Source: Pseudisothecium myosuroides
Taxonomy: Eukaryota; Streptophyta; Bryopsida; Hypnales; Lembophyllaceae
NCBI GenBank assembly: GCA_951799445.1
Contig: OX637292.1
Coordinates: forward strand, 22,323,296 to 22,387,295
Reading direction: 5' to 3'
Length of the DNA stretch: 64,000 nucleotides
Below are positions 44,977 to 57,005 of the stretch, one piece after another. The position numbers and the translations under genes are program-made. The first letter of the stretch is position 1. Each line of letters begins with the position of its first letter. Below the pieces are notes generated by a model that saw only the letters and a list, made by a program, of their open reading frames with translations, made no database searches and was not told the origin of the DNA.

Positions 44977-46176
44977 TTATTTATGATCCCTTGATTGATA
45001 ATCTCTACCAATTGGCCGACCATAATACAGATGCAACACCAAGAACAAATACTTACAACAACAAAAGCCTCCCCCCCTATGAAAAATCAAACGACTAGAT
45101 GTAACCGCAAGGAAATTGGTATACTCAACCTTCCTACAGCAACCGCAACAATAGCTAGCTCCATCTTGCACCGCATGTTTGGGATCAAAATGCAATGGTA
45201 ATGAATCCCACTCTATGTACTTGAAAATCAATAGGATGCTATTGTCACTCGTACAACCAAAACAAAAGCAAGTGCTACAATAAAGATTTGGTTTTCAAAT
45301 TGATCAATCTCTTGGAAGGCCTTCTCAGTCTTAACATGATGTGTACCTTTCTTGCAATCTAGTTGAACTACAATTGAAGGGCTAGTGATGAGCACTGTCC
45401 TTACAAATTTGTCATCAGGAAAACACATTTCATAGATGGTATGAGTACCACAATGTCAGATTTATCGAGCCTCAATTGTTCTACTACAAAAAGAGAACCC
45501 CGAAATGGAGCATACATGGTATACATAGGGATTATGGCAACATTTTCAAAAGAATTGTGGAGCTGCCGGAAATTTCCAAAGAAGAATTGTGTCTAGTTGT
45601 AATGCTTGAGCACTTAATTCACCAAACTTGCAATTGATCTTTAGACAAAGTTGAATGCAAAATATATATCAAGCCTTGACTCAAATCCTGAATCTCATCA
45701 GCTCAGTTGTAGCACCAAATGAGATAAATTCCAACAAAAATCAATCGTGAAGAAAATCACCATACGTCTTCAGTCACCGCAAACCATACATTTCATTACA
45801 ACAAGCTCTAACCTCAAACACTGGTAACCTCTAATTTAAAAACTACGAATATGTTATGAGGTAGGAGCATTAGAGCTTGTGCATTTCTAAGAGACTTGAA
45901 ACACTTGAATCAGTGTTTTGCCTACTAGATGCTACCTTTTGACGTATATATGATCAAAAGTTGACAGGACACTAATTACCTCTGTGAAGAGAATTTCTTC
46001 AACCGGCTTGCCTTTTCTTTAGTCAAATAGCATGCTTTGTGCTTATTCACCACATCCATGAATGGGTATTGGAAGAGCGTCTTGAAAATCTTGGCTACAT
46101 TGTCTTCCTTGTTATAAAACGAATTTGAAGGGGAAAGACTACCAAAAAAAGCCCTTGAATCATGATTTTCCATCAT
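44977..46176 (-). pseudogene. Decayed multi-exon gene, related in part to 9.3-kb ORF
   Basis: Read on the minus strand, three coding-like pieces occur in order. The first (46176-45976) is related to the C-terminal part of the 9305-10087 ORF (KEDNVAKIFKTLFQY...) and ends at the same GAG|GTAATT boundary. The second (about 45550-45240) is split by a frameshift: one frame reads NVAIIPMYTMYAPFRGSLFV, the next continues FVRTVLITSPSIVVQLDCKK. The third (about 45231-45050) reads YIEWDSLPLHFDPKHAVQDG followed by a Cys-rich CCGCCRKVEYTNFLAVTS. No family was recognised. Frameshifts and missing junctions mark it as a relic. Confidence 0.35.
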
Positions 46177-47475
46177 CTAAATGTTTGTAGATTCTAGTAT
46201 TAGTTCTTTTGTATTTGTAATTTATAGATTTTCATATCTTATTTTTGCAAAGAATCTATAGTTCAAGGGGGCTATTTATATTTAACTTCAAAAAACAACT
46301 TTTTGAATTTAAAACACGACCTTCTAAAAAATGATTTGAATAAATAAGTAAAATAAAAAATCTCAAAAAAATCTCCAATATTAGAACTAGATATTTTGAA
46401 TGTAAGGGAAAAAATATTCAAAAATTACAAATATTCAATCAACAATCAATTTTAAAAAGGAATTTCAATTTTTTGCTTTAGATTTTATAGAAAAATATTG
46501 GTTACCATGGTAGTTGATTTAACTGTAAATATACTATCTATACATTATATTTTTCAAATTTTTTTTGAAAAACTTCATTAAATGATTATTCTTTATTGCA
46601 TATTATAATACATCTTCACAATTTTAGAAATCTAAACTATCCACTAGTATGTGAAGGGTTAAAATAGAAGAAACTAAGACTTTTTTTGAATAATGGATGG
46701 CTCTAAACAAAATCAAAATTAGAAGGAAAATCTTAGTCTATCTTAAGAACTAGTAATCATTTATCATATAAGATTGAGCTATAGATTGTGTGATAGTGTG
46801 ATTTGAGCTCCATGTATTGTTTTGTTCAATTGAAATAAATATTCTTTTGTGTTCTTGATTAATATAAATTGTGGTTTGAAGATTGAATTGTAGTTGCGAA
46901 CCATGGAGGGTTAGTAACAATTTTTATAATCTACCTTACTTAGAAGAGGTGAGGTTAACTTCCAAAAAAAGTTCAGTTCAATACGTAGAACATTTTAGAT
47001 ACTTTGGAATTTTTTTGCAAAATAAATTATAGCTGTAAGATCGCTTTTTTGGTAAGTTTTTCGTTTGTTGCATGGCAAGTATGATGAATTGCAAAAATCT
47101 ACAAATTCAAGAATTATGGAACTGAAGAGCACTTAGATATCCCAAAACCTCCAGATTCGTAGACTTCTAAATTCCACAAGAACATTGGTACCCGGCGTTA
47201 TACCCGGCTTGACTTCACGTATACCCGGCATAAGGTTGAGGCCCTCGTTGTATGTGGGCGAGGATATGGGGGAGATGCGCGAGAGTTCCCGTGTGTGTGT
47301 TAGTGGCAGCTGCGGCCATGGCGAGTCTGGCTATGGCGGACCACGCAAGGCTTAGGCGTCGATTTGGAGATTTGGTGGACGATGGCCGTGTCGTCGATGG
47401 AGGGGGGCTGAAGTGAGCAGGGGCAGTACTCTTGTCAGAGCGTTGGCCAAAGGGGAAGGGGGGCCAGCAGCATGA
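46177..47475. other. AT-rich DNA then GC-rich leader of LRR gene
   Basis: AT-rich to about 47160, then abruptly GC-rich, consistent with the promoter and leader of the gene at 47476. Three 'tacccggc' words lie at 47191-47230. Confidence 0.4.
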
Positions 47476-50400
47476 ATGGCAATAGTTACGGGAGACCGGT
47501 ATCTGGAGCTGCTGGCTCGCTTCATCGAGCAGCAGGCGGGGAATCTGCTGGACGGCACGCTGGTGCTGAAGCTCAACCCCGTGGGGTTGCATTACGTGCA
47601 GGCGCGTCTGGAGGCTCTCCAAGAGCTCGAGCAGCTGCGCAGCGGGGCGCCCGTGGACTACCTGCGCGCTTACGTCGCGGATTTGGGGGACCATCGCGCG
47701 CTGGAGAAACTGCGACGCGTGCTGCGACTCCTTGGATCGCTGCAAGTCGTGGCGGTGCTGCCGGCGCCCGCTAGGGATCCCACGCCGATCACGCTGCTGC
47801 CGTTCACCAAATTGAAGAGCCTGGAGCTGCGGGGATGCGATTTGTCCACTTCCGCTGCGCGCGGGCTGCTCGAATTGCGGCCGATTTTAGAAAAGCTCAT
47901 CTGCCACAATTCCGCCGTAAGTAGTCCTTCGATCAATCCGTGCGTCCTGTGATTTGAGAATTCGTTAAGAGGATTAGAGAATTCTTTAAGAGGGTTTGAG
48001 GTTCTTCAGTTGTCGCAGAATTGATTCCGCGAATGTTCGAATTCTTGTTTTTTTGTTTTTCTCCCAGTGCCTTTGTTATTCATTTAGGGTAAATTTTGGT
48101 TGCTGGATTGGTCTGGTGGTTGTTTCAATTGGAATTAATCAGTACGTCCATTTTCTTCAATTTCTGGTGTGAGAATGGAATCGCCAAAATTAGGTCGTTC
48201 GATTGCTCGGTTCCCGCAATCGCGATCCCATTCATCATAGAGTACAGTTTATGAACTGGATTTTTGGCTCTAGAATAAGAATCCACATTCGTAGCCATGC
48301 AATGAATTCCAGTTCTTAAATTTCGTTACAGCTGGGATTTTTTGCTCTAGAGATTTTGAGTTTTTTTATTTCTCGAGTGTATTGTAAACTGTATGTAGCA
48401 TGCAAGCATTTGAGAATTCGTTCTGTTTCAGTGAGGGGGTTTGAGATTGCCCGATCAAGCAGCCTCAATTGGCGCTGAATCAATTCGCCTAATATTCGAT
48501 TGCTTTTATTTGTTTGTTTTCGGTGCCGTTGTTATCAGTTTAGGGTCACATTTTCTTGTTGCACTTAGCTGGAGAATTGTTTTAATGATAATGATTACCT
48601 TCTTTAATTTCTGGTGTGAAAATGAATTGCTTGGAGGTGCACGTAGATCTGGTAGTCGATTGCTCGGTTTCCTCAACCTCGCCTTCCTCATCCGAGTGGA
48701 ACGTAGATTGTGCTCTAGATTAAGAATCGTGTCCACCTGGCACCTGAAGTAGGTGGCTTACGTGCTATGATACCCCAATTTTTAGTGTCGGCACGGCTGG
48801 GGTTTTGTGCTTTAGAGGTTTAGATTTTTAATGGAGTTCCTTTCACGAATCTATTGGAAGTTGCTGCTGACCGTTCGGACAGCATATCTGCGAGGAAATT
48901 GCTGAAATTCCTGGTTGGGATATCCTACTTCATCTATCTTTTTAACCAGTTGCGTTCATGAGAATTCTGTGACGGTGTAGTATTGCAGAGGACCAGGCTT
49001 GAGACCAGCCCTCAAGACCTTTACGTCTTGATTGAGAAGTGTTCTGAAGACTCAATGGACATTTTGTGGCGTGCAGAATGCGTTGAGGCACGTCTTTGCA
49101 GAACAAACTGTTGAGATAAATGTTGCGCAGAAGTGGAGCCGACTGGCAGCGGTAGCGTGTCCTTGCAATGGGTTATTCCTGATGGATGAGTCGTTGCAGC
49201 TTCTGCCTGCTGTGGATGCCCTGGATCTGAGCAGAAATAATTTTGCCAAAGTAGCCAATCTCCAAAAGTGCACCTGGCTCAAGTTCCTGGACCTCGGATT
49301 CAACCACATTTCGTCTGTTGCGTCTTTAAGCCAGGTTCGTTGGACTTCATTCACCATAGCTATTCTGCTGACTGGCATTGCCTACAAATGAAATTGGAAA
49401 AAAAAAGGTCTGTATGGATACCTTTCGAGTAAGAGCTCGACTATGGACATTGGGAATTTCTACTGTTGGCATGGTTTCTTACGGTAGTCGCAATGTGCAT
49501 TTCATGGTATAATATCGCAAAATAGACGTATGTGGCACGGCTGTATCCGCTTTTGAACTGTCTCATGATAACTGCATTTAGGTGCATTTAAATCGCCTGC
49601 CTATAGTACCCGCCCTATACGCAAGGAATTGTGTTGTCGGTGGTGATTTTACTAAACCTGCGTATTTTATATTACTCCCAGCTCATGGAGCGGTACATGG
49701 ATTGCAGCACGTGTGATAGGAAAATCATGTGATGGAAGCATATATATCTTTTTTCTGGACTGTTTGAAGTGGGTTTACCTGCAATGTTTTAATGCCTAAG
49801 TTGGAGATTGTGATCAATTGCAGGTAGTGGGTACCATCACCAGGCTAGTCTTGAGGAACAACGCGCTAGTTTCGACACGGGGTATAGAGACGCTTCTTTC
49901 TCTTGAAGCGCTTGACCTTTCTTATAACATAATATCTAACTTCCAAGAGGTAGAAGCGCTTGGCTTTTTGCCCGTTCTTCAATCCTTGTGGCTGAATGGT
50001 AACCCTATCAGTGTCAGCTCGCACTATCGTGAAGAAGTTTTCAGTTATTTTCACGATCCAAGTAAGGTGGGCAACTTGTCTTTTTGTTTCTTCATAGAAT
50101 CCCTATATTCACAGAGGTCATTGCTGCTAGAAGTGGTTGGAGGATGCAAGTGTTTGGTCATGTGAGGGCTGGCATTCTTTTTAGTTCCTTCGCGGTTTTC
50201 TTTAGCCTGCAGAGCTGGAATCAGACTTTTGCAAGTTTGCTCATCCAGATTTCACGAAAGAAGTTTTCCAAGTAATTTAGTGACCTGTGCTTTGTCCTTT
50301 GTATGTGCAACTTGATAAGGGATCGAATCCAACGAGCGTAACGTTGCTCACCTATACTATATTTCTATCTGTGAGGAATTAAGTTCTTCCCGCAATAGTA

Positions 50401-52184
50401 TCGTCTGTAATTCAACTTTGTTTCGGCTCTCTTCATTCATGCAGCTGGAAGTGGACGGACAAGCGATGACGAAGCTGGAGAGTTGGTTCATGCATAGAAT
50501 ACTTTCTCAACGGATTAAGCGACGAGCCAGCTATGGTATCTACGTACCTGCAAAGAGTTCTGAGGGTTTGAGTGTACCCCTTTACGATGCTGGACAGTCT
50601 TCAGAAGCTCTGCTTTCTCAATCTCGACAAACACCCAAGGTGAGTTGCTTTCTGTAACACCCTTAGTCTATTTTGCACAGATTGCTGTTGAGTATCGACT
50701 TTCTACACTTGAAATTATTTATGGCAGTTCATTTGTCGTGGCAGTTTATCTGAATCACATACTGATCATATTTCGGCTGACGAGTCCTTGGTGTTAATCA
50801 GACCTAGGTCTTGCGAATGGGCTATCGAAAGTGCCATTGCATGTCGGATAAGTAACTCACCACACTCCGTGTTGAATGACAGAGGAAGAATACGCGACTG
50901 GCATCAATTGATGACACGGGTGGCTCCAATCTAGCTGGAGCAGTTGACAGTGTTCAACAGGATGTGCAAGCAGCAGGTTTAGAGGCTGAAACTGCCCCAC
51001 CAAGCACATCAGAAGTGAGGGAGCAGGTAGATCCTGAGGTAACCCAGCTCATGCAACAGATTGAAAATGTGAAAAGGGAGGGATCGAGCACTTGGCTGAA
51101 CGACCTTGTTGGATTTTGGGAGAGTGATCCTGGGCGTAGTTCGGGCCATGAGGATAAGATCGTGGACAGCAGCGATCGTGGGAGGTGGTCACAGCGGAGG
51201 AGACGAGGCAAGGACGAGGTCCGAAGAAGGTTGGAGGATATCGCTGTTCCTAAAGACCACCGTGAAGCTGTCCATATCCTGGAGGCCGTGACAAGGTCGG
51301 ACATCGAGGACAAGGAGCTTTACAATGAGGATAGTAGTATGAGTTCATTGCAATTGAGAGAGGATGGGAATGATGGAGCTCCAGCCTCGCCCCCACACTA
51401 CGACAGTGCTCTCATGCACAGACGGCAACACTTAGTGAATGAGATGCTCCGGTTGCCACTTGATTTGTCCGGCACATCGAGCGACGGTGATAGTGATTCG
51501 GTTGATGGCCATCAAGCAGATTCCAATTCTGACAGGACTAACAGTGACCCAAGTAGCCCGTCATCGGTTGTGGATAAGCAGATTGATTTTCAAGAGCTTA
51601 CTTACAAATCTCCTATTGACGGCGATATTCGCAAGACAACTATCATCGAGAATAATGATGGAGGTGCTGGTACAAGCTCACCTGTACAATCGGATACGAG
51701 TGAGCATGAAACAGGGAGGAATGAAAATGCGAAGTGGAAGACTGTCAGTGTGGCCGAAGATTCACCCTCACCCTCAACCTCATCCACGCCCTCGCCCGTA
51801 GAGTCTCCACAAAAGAATGGTGAAGTGATGACCAACTCTGGAGGTAGTGCTCGCCAGCGGAACCAGAAGAAAACACGGCGCATTGTGATCCTGGACCCTC
51901 AGAATGATGCAGAGGAATTGAAGAGCCCGTTGCTGGGTGCGAAGAGTTACCAACCAGACATTGCACCACTACTGGCGGCTCCTCCATCGTCTTTAGCAAG
52001 AAACGTTTCACAGCCACTTTCGAGCAATACCGGTAGGCCATTCCCTTCTAATGTGAAACGGTCCTCTTCGGCTCTTCCTGGGACAGTGAAGCGGGCATCC
52101 TCTTCGCTAGCCAAGAGTTTAGAAATTGCCAGTGACCTTAGTGATGTCAATATATCACAAAGAAGCAGGGTTAGTGATGTTTAA
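47476..52184 (+). CDS. Leucine-rich-repeat protein, LKB1/STK11-interacting type
   Basis: Five exons join in frame: 47476-47916, 49077-49334, 49824-50066, 50445-50639 and 50883-52184, giving 812 residues. The start MAIVTGDRYLELLARFIEQQ matches the remembered beginning of the plant family. Residues 1-147 form the conserved N-terminal domain (GTLVLKLNPVGLHYVQARLE, then LKSLELRGCDLS). Leucine-rich repeats follow at about 145-310 (LDLSRNNFAKVANLQKC, LDLGFNHISSV, LVLRNNALVSTRGIETL, LDLSYNIISNF, LWLNGNPIS). The last ~430 residues, in one exon, are Ser/Asp/Glu-rich and probably disordered. Arabidopsis relatives are annotated as dynein-light-chain-like or STK11IP-like LRR proteins without an established role. 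An alternative ATG lies four bases upstream in another frame. Confidence 0.88.
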
Positions 52185-52661
52185 TGTAGATCTTGCAAAT
52201 TAGCAGCGGGAATTGTGAATAGATGTGAAGATTATTTGGTGGATGAAATTATGTCACATATCTTTTGTTTAAAGTGTTCGCGCCGTTTCTATTGAAATGC
52301 ATTTGAATCTGTTAAGCATAGCTCTCCTATGCTTGTGCACTTCATAAATTTGTGAGCTTTCAGCATTACAGATGTACTGTACAGTACATTCCTCCACTTG
52401 TGGGTTGAGTTTTGGTGTGCATTCAGCCCATGTTTAGACTAAGGAAATGAGACAGTGTTACAGTATGTGTAATTCTGATAAGTACACTCATTCCTTTCGC
52501 AAATGAAGCCTTCTGGTGTTAGCGGTCAAGCCGTAATTCTCTGTTTTGATTACATTGCACTACCTTTTGCTACGACGTAGATGCTCCTGTTACGAGTACA
52601 TTTGCTTCAATGATGCGTATACAGTACTTCCTTCACAACAGCATTTTTTACTTGATGCCTC
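52185..52661. other. 3' region of LRR gene
   Basis: Probable 3' untranslated region and intergenic DNA. No terminator-like signal can be assigned. Confidence 0.4.
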
Positions 52662-52794
52662 TTAACCCTGTAAGGACGGACGTTGCAGACCACCCTGGTC
52701 CGATGGATGGCACTATAGAAAAAGAGAATGCACCTATTGGTCCAATATTTAGAGAATTTTGGTGACTACCTTGGTTGTGTCCTTGCAAGGTTAA
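52662..52794. mobile_element. Short (133-bp) TTAA MITE, 230-bp family ends
   Basis: It is bounded by TTAA, with left end CCCTGTAAGGACGG and right end (reverse complement) CCTTGCAAGGACAC. It contains 'gtccgatggatg' and 'ggtgactaccttgg' from the 230-bp family, but the middle is missing. A deletion derivative lying just downstream of the LRR gene. Confidence 0.7.
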
Positions 52795-54205
52795 GGCCTA
52801 ATTCTTTAACCTTGAAACAATGGGTGGATGACTCTAGATACAATTTTTAGGGCTATGTTAGAATTATTTGTCTTTATAGGTACAGTGATTTGTCTTAATA
52901 GTGGAGGGGAGTCAACGGAACTTTTGAAAATTAGTGTCACTACAAAATTCTATTTTTGTGAAAATTGGTGCAATACAATATTATCTATGACTTTGGTAAA
53001 TTAGTGTCACATGTGCTATTAGGAGAACTCACTTTCTTTCATTGTTAATCCCATTTTGCATTAAAAAGATCCTTTTTTGGTCTCAAGTGGTTGTAAAGAT
53101 TTTTGTACAATGCATCTATACCATTAGATTCAATTTATTATTTGCTTTGTTTGTGGGATAGTTGAAATTTCTACTATTGTCAAGAAGACAATAGTGTGCT
53201 TGATACCACTGAAGAACATTTGGCCAAGGAGACATATGTAGGGACCAGACGCTATATCACTTTGAAGCAATGACATTAACAAAGAAATTGAGGATTGGTT
53301 AGTGATAGTCTACCATTAATCTTTGTTGGAATTTGCATATATGGTCACATAATCCAGTTTACTTAGTGAGAGCAGAACTTGAAGAAGTCATGTTGTTTTC
53401 AAAGATTGCATCAAACAAAGCCAAAGTTCTAGTCTTAGTTAGTTCACTATTAGAGCTAGATTTTTGTAAAGCAATGGTCTATTATGTCCAAAATAAAGGT
53501 AGTGGAAGCCTTGATTGTAGGAAGGATCCCAAGGAAGGATCTACTACTTCTTTAAGGATCCATATCCTTTCTATTTACAAAAACTTCTGTTTTTTTAGAG
53601 CATTTCAATCTTGCCACTTGGTACTCCAATTGCAATTATTTTTGTGCTAAATTTTTTCTATACTTTGCTCATCATTAAAGACCTTAGGTTTGTTTAATCT
53701 CTTAGTGCCAAATGCTACATATTTATAGAATTAATTTTGTTTATAGTCAATTTTCATCCAATTAGAAGCTTCTAGCTAGGAATGTGATATGGACATTGTT
53801 GGTTGTACAATGAGCTGTCTATCTAAAAGTGTTGATGGATTTTTATAAAAAATTAAAAATCAACCAAAAGTATAAATTTTTTGTCAAACCAATCTCTCAA
53901 TAAAAAGTTGTAATGCCTTCAATAAAAATGACAATAAAATTGATGAGCATATTATGCCAAGTTGATAACCTCATAGATTTAACAAACCACAATTCAAGTC
54001 TTTAATATAAAATCTTCATTTTTTAAGACTTTTGAAATTAAGTGCCTCAAAATAGATTTTACAAAGATCTACTAATATTGTTTAAAATTTGATCATGAAG
54101 ATCATCTCAAAAATTTGCATTTAACATTTTTCTAACGCAAACTCACAAAACCTAAGAACGTCAAATATTATAGCACATATAGGCTTTGTCCAAAATCCTC
54201 TGGCA
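52795..54205. other. AT-rich DNA without recognised gene
   Basis: One frame (53333-53650) is open but shows no domain or splice support. Nothing else was seen. Confidence 0.35.
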
Positions 54206-54872
54206 TTAACCCCTAAGCGCTACAATGTCCAATTTCTGGATGATGAACAGATTGAAACTCAAGTTTTTGTTTCCTTATTGCTTGGATGAAAGTCATCCTA
54301 ATTTGTAGAGATGCATTATCAAATTATTGTCCTATCTAATGGTTGGATTCAATGTTATTAAGAGTTCATATTTTTCTAAAATTGCACATGTGGAGGTATG
54401 TCTAGTGGTTGACCAAGCCAAAAATGCATTGACTGTAGTTCAAAATTGAATTTGCAAAAATGAGGTCATAGATTTAAAGAACTCAAAAATCTCAAAAAAT
54501 CACAATTATGCCACGTGAACCTCATTTAAAGTCCATTCCAACAGATTTTATTCAAAAAATGATGATTTGTGCCCTTATAGCATTGGGGAATATCTAAAGG
54601 GAGCCAAGGCGGGCATAAGCTAAAATGGTATGACAAGAGATGTTGCTTGTAATTGAATTTAGAAGCAATTTTGAAACTTCCCTTTCAAAATTTATAAAAA
54701 ACACACATTGGTGATAGCATTGGTGAATCTAATCATATAGATGGAATCTAAAACTCAAAGTCTACAACTTTTATTTGTTTTTCAATTCCAGGGTATTCTT
54801 CCAAATAGTACTTTATGATGATTTTTCTCAAATTGTCAATTTGAGAGAACGCTCTGTACGTTTAGGGGTTAA
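54206..54872. mobile_element. 667-bp TTAA-bounded element
   Basis: It begins TTAACCCCTAAGCGC and ends GTACGTTTAGGGGTTAA, with piggyBac-like ends. The interior is not obviously shared with the 930-bp family. No ORF. Confidence 0.55.
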
Positions 54873-55349
54873 CCTTTAAAGGACATTTCAAGCCTGAGGG
54901 GCATGCTATCCAGAGAATAACCGGTATTGTGGGAGCTTGCATGAACAGGATTTTTTGAAAATTGTCTCATTTTCCTGCTCGTGCCAGGAGGTATTGAACC
55001 AAAATTTGCTTCATTTAAATTGTCATTAGTGAAGGGAGAGTGATCATCATCGGCTTGTACAGCAGAAGAAGAGCTTCTTTGCCGATGTTGCCCGAAGGAG
55101 AGTGCTTGTTGCAGTTTTTCGGAGCTTCGTTTGCAAAGCAGTTCTACATTAGGTTTTTTTTTTAGTTTGGCCTCAGTTCGGTGCTTCACCTTTTTAGGTT
55201 GCCATTGCTGAAAGTCAGGTACTGGTCCATCTTAGTTCTCCGCCCAATTTTGCAGCTTGTCAGAGAATTTGTAGTTCATCGTTGCCCGCTCCAATATTAC
55301 TGTAACAGATTCCTTGGGTTGCCCGGTGAGGACCCAAAATGTCCTTTAA
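54869..55349. mobile_element. 481-bp TTAA-bounded element
   Basis: It shares its left TTAA (54869-54872) with the previous element and its right TTAA (55346-55349) with the next. The left end reads CCTTTAAAGGACATTT; the right end (reverse complement) reads AAGGACATTTTGGG, so AAGGACATTT is the shared inverted motif. A frame is open on the minus strand but no domain was recognised. The interior has more balanced composition and may be captured host DNA. Confidence 0.45.
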
Positions 55350-56288
55350 CCCCTAAAGGACCGGCATGCGTTTTTTGGTTGTCTAGAAATTTTGGGCAGG
55401 TACGTGTGACTAGAGATTTCCATATTTTAAGCTGAAATTTTAATAGAAGGTGGGCACAAGAAATATCTTTCATATGCACTAAATTTCAGGACATTTGGAA
55501 ATAGAAGTCAAAAGTTATGGCCAAATATGTTACTTTTTTCAGTCGTAACTGGGTAGTCCGGGCAACAAAAAAAATTTGGCAAAAATTTGATTTTTTTTTT
55601 TAATACTTTTTTTCTTGTAGATTATATTTTTGTCTATCTAGGAAGCTTTGATTCATTTCATTTGGATTTGTTATGAGAAAGTTATGGACATTCTTGTTTT
55701 TTGGGCAGTTAGAGCATCTTCTTGAAAAAAATAACTTGTAGGATTCATTTCTAAATGCTATTTTTGCAATTTTTCAAAAAAACAAAATTCTCATGGTTTA
55801 GTTTACTTGCTAGAACAATCTCACCATTGGGATTAGTGTATTTTAATTCCATCTAAAATATATTAATATTTTAGATTTCCCTTCTATCTCGTACCTACTT
55901 CTACTGAATAATTTTTTTAGGAATGAAAATTAAGTTTTTTTGAATATATATTTTTTTCCTAGACTCTCAACTCAATTCTTCACTATAAACATTTAAAGCT
56001 CCAAACTCTGTAGTGCAAAAATTTTAAGTTAAAAATGTTTGAAGTCAAAAAATCTAGTCCTGCAATGTGCTGAAATACTTGTTTTTTCCATTTTAAACGC
56101 AAATATCTTGCAATTTGAGCGGTCAAAAATTCTGAAATTTTTTCCACACATTCTCATACTAGTTAGGTGTAAGATCCTATGGTTAGATGTGCAAAAAAAA
56201 CATTTTTCAAATTTTTTCACTCCTTGCTATAGAAATGGCAATTTTGAGTGTTTTTGGCAGAAAAAAGGCCTTGGGCCTTACGGGTTAA
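55346..56288 (+). mobile_element. 930-bp TTAA MITE family, copy f
   Basis: A 943-bp unit from TTAACCCCTAAAGGACCGGC to GGGCCTTACGGGTTAA. It is the closest relative of the copy at 31920-32852. The right TTAA is followed by two more TTAA words within 15 bp (gggttaagggttaaggggttaaa). Confidence 0.85.
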
Positions 56289-57005
56289 GGGTTAAGGGGT
56301 TAAAGGTCACATATAAGGGTCTATTCACCTAACAATATCCCCACAACAACACACTCAAGCAACACGCTTAAGCAAATCAACGGAGGACAATTCTCTGTCA
56401 AAGAAAATCAATGGTCCAGAACATTTAGAGTGCGAGTTTGACAAGTTGCTGTGGGCCTGCTCCAACTGTATTACGATCTCACCCAACTCCGACGAACGAA
56501 AGAACCCCAGAACGGACGGACGACGGACGAAAAATTCGGCAATTAGTGGAGGTCATATTACGGTAGTGTGGGCAAAGAGTCTTCCTCCTCGAAGCGGGCA
56601 GGAGGGTGTCAGCAGTGAGACTCTGATTGCAGTGTACTTACACTCTGGGATTGCTTGCTGGATCTCCCGGGCAAGTGGTCGCCGCGACCGATTTGCGCAT
56701 TCGGAGTTCAGCTTGCAGGTGTTCGTGAATCGGCTCCTCTTCTGAAGCTCAGCTCAACGCCGTGTGCACAGGGTTTACTTGATCGCATTTTAGGGCCTTT
56801 GCTGTTGTTGCTCTTGGCTTGGTCTTCCAGGTACGTCTTTTTTCCATCTTTCGAAGCTTATTGCGCTTCCAGGTACTGCGAGGATGGCGAGGTTTATCGG
56901 TTTTGTTTCTAGTCAGGTGGTGGTGGTTGGAAATTGAGGGATCTGAAATATGGGGCGATTGCTGGACTGGGCTAGGTATGTGAGCACAAGAGAGAGGGGG
57001 TCACA
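56289..57005. other. Promoter and leader region of TWD40-2
   Basis: Composition becomes GC-richer from about 56430, consistent with the promoter and 5' leader of the gene beginning at 57006. A leader intron is possible (gtacgt at 56831) but could not be fixed. Confidence 0.35.

Noticed and set aside
53333..53650. Open frame of 105 codons in AT-rich DNA.
   Set aside because: No domain, no splice support and biased low-complexity composition; likely chance.
56281..56305. Telomere-like TTAAGGG repeats.
   Set aside because: Only three degenerate units, formed by the TTAA end of the neighbouring MITE; not an interstitial telomere tract.
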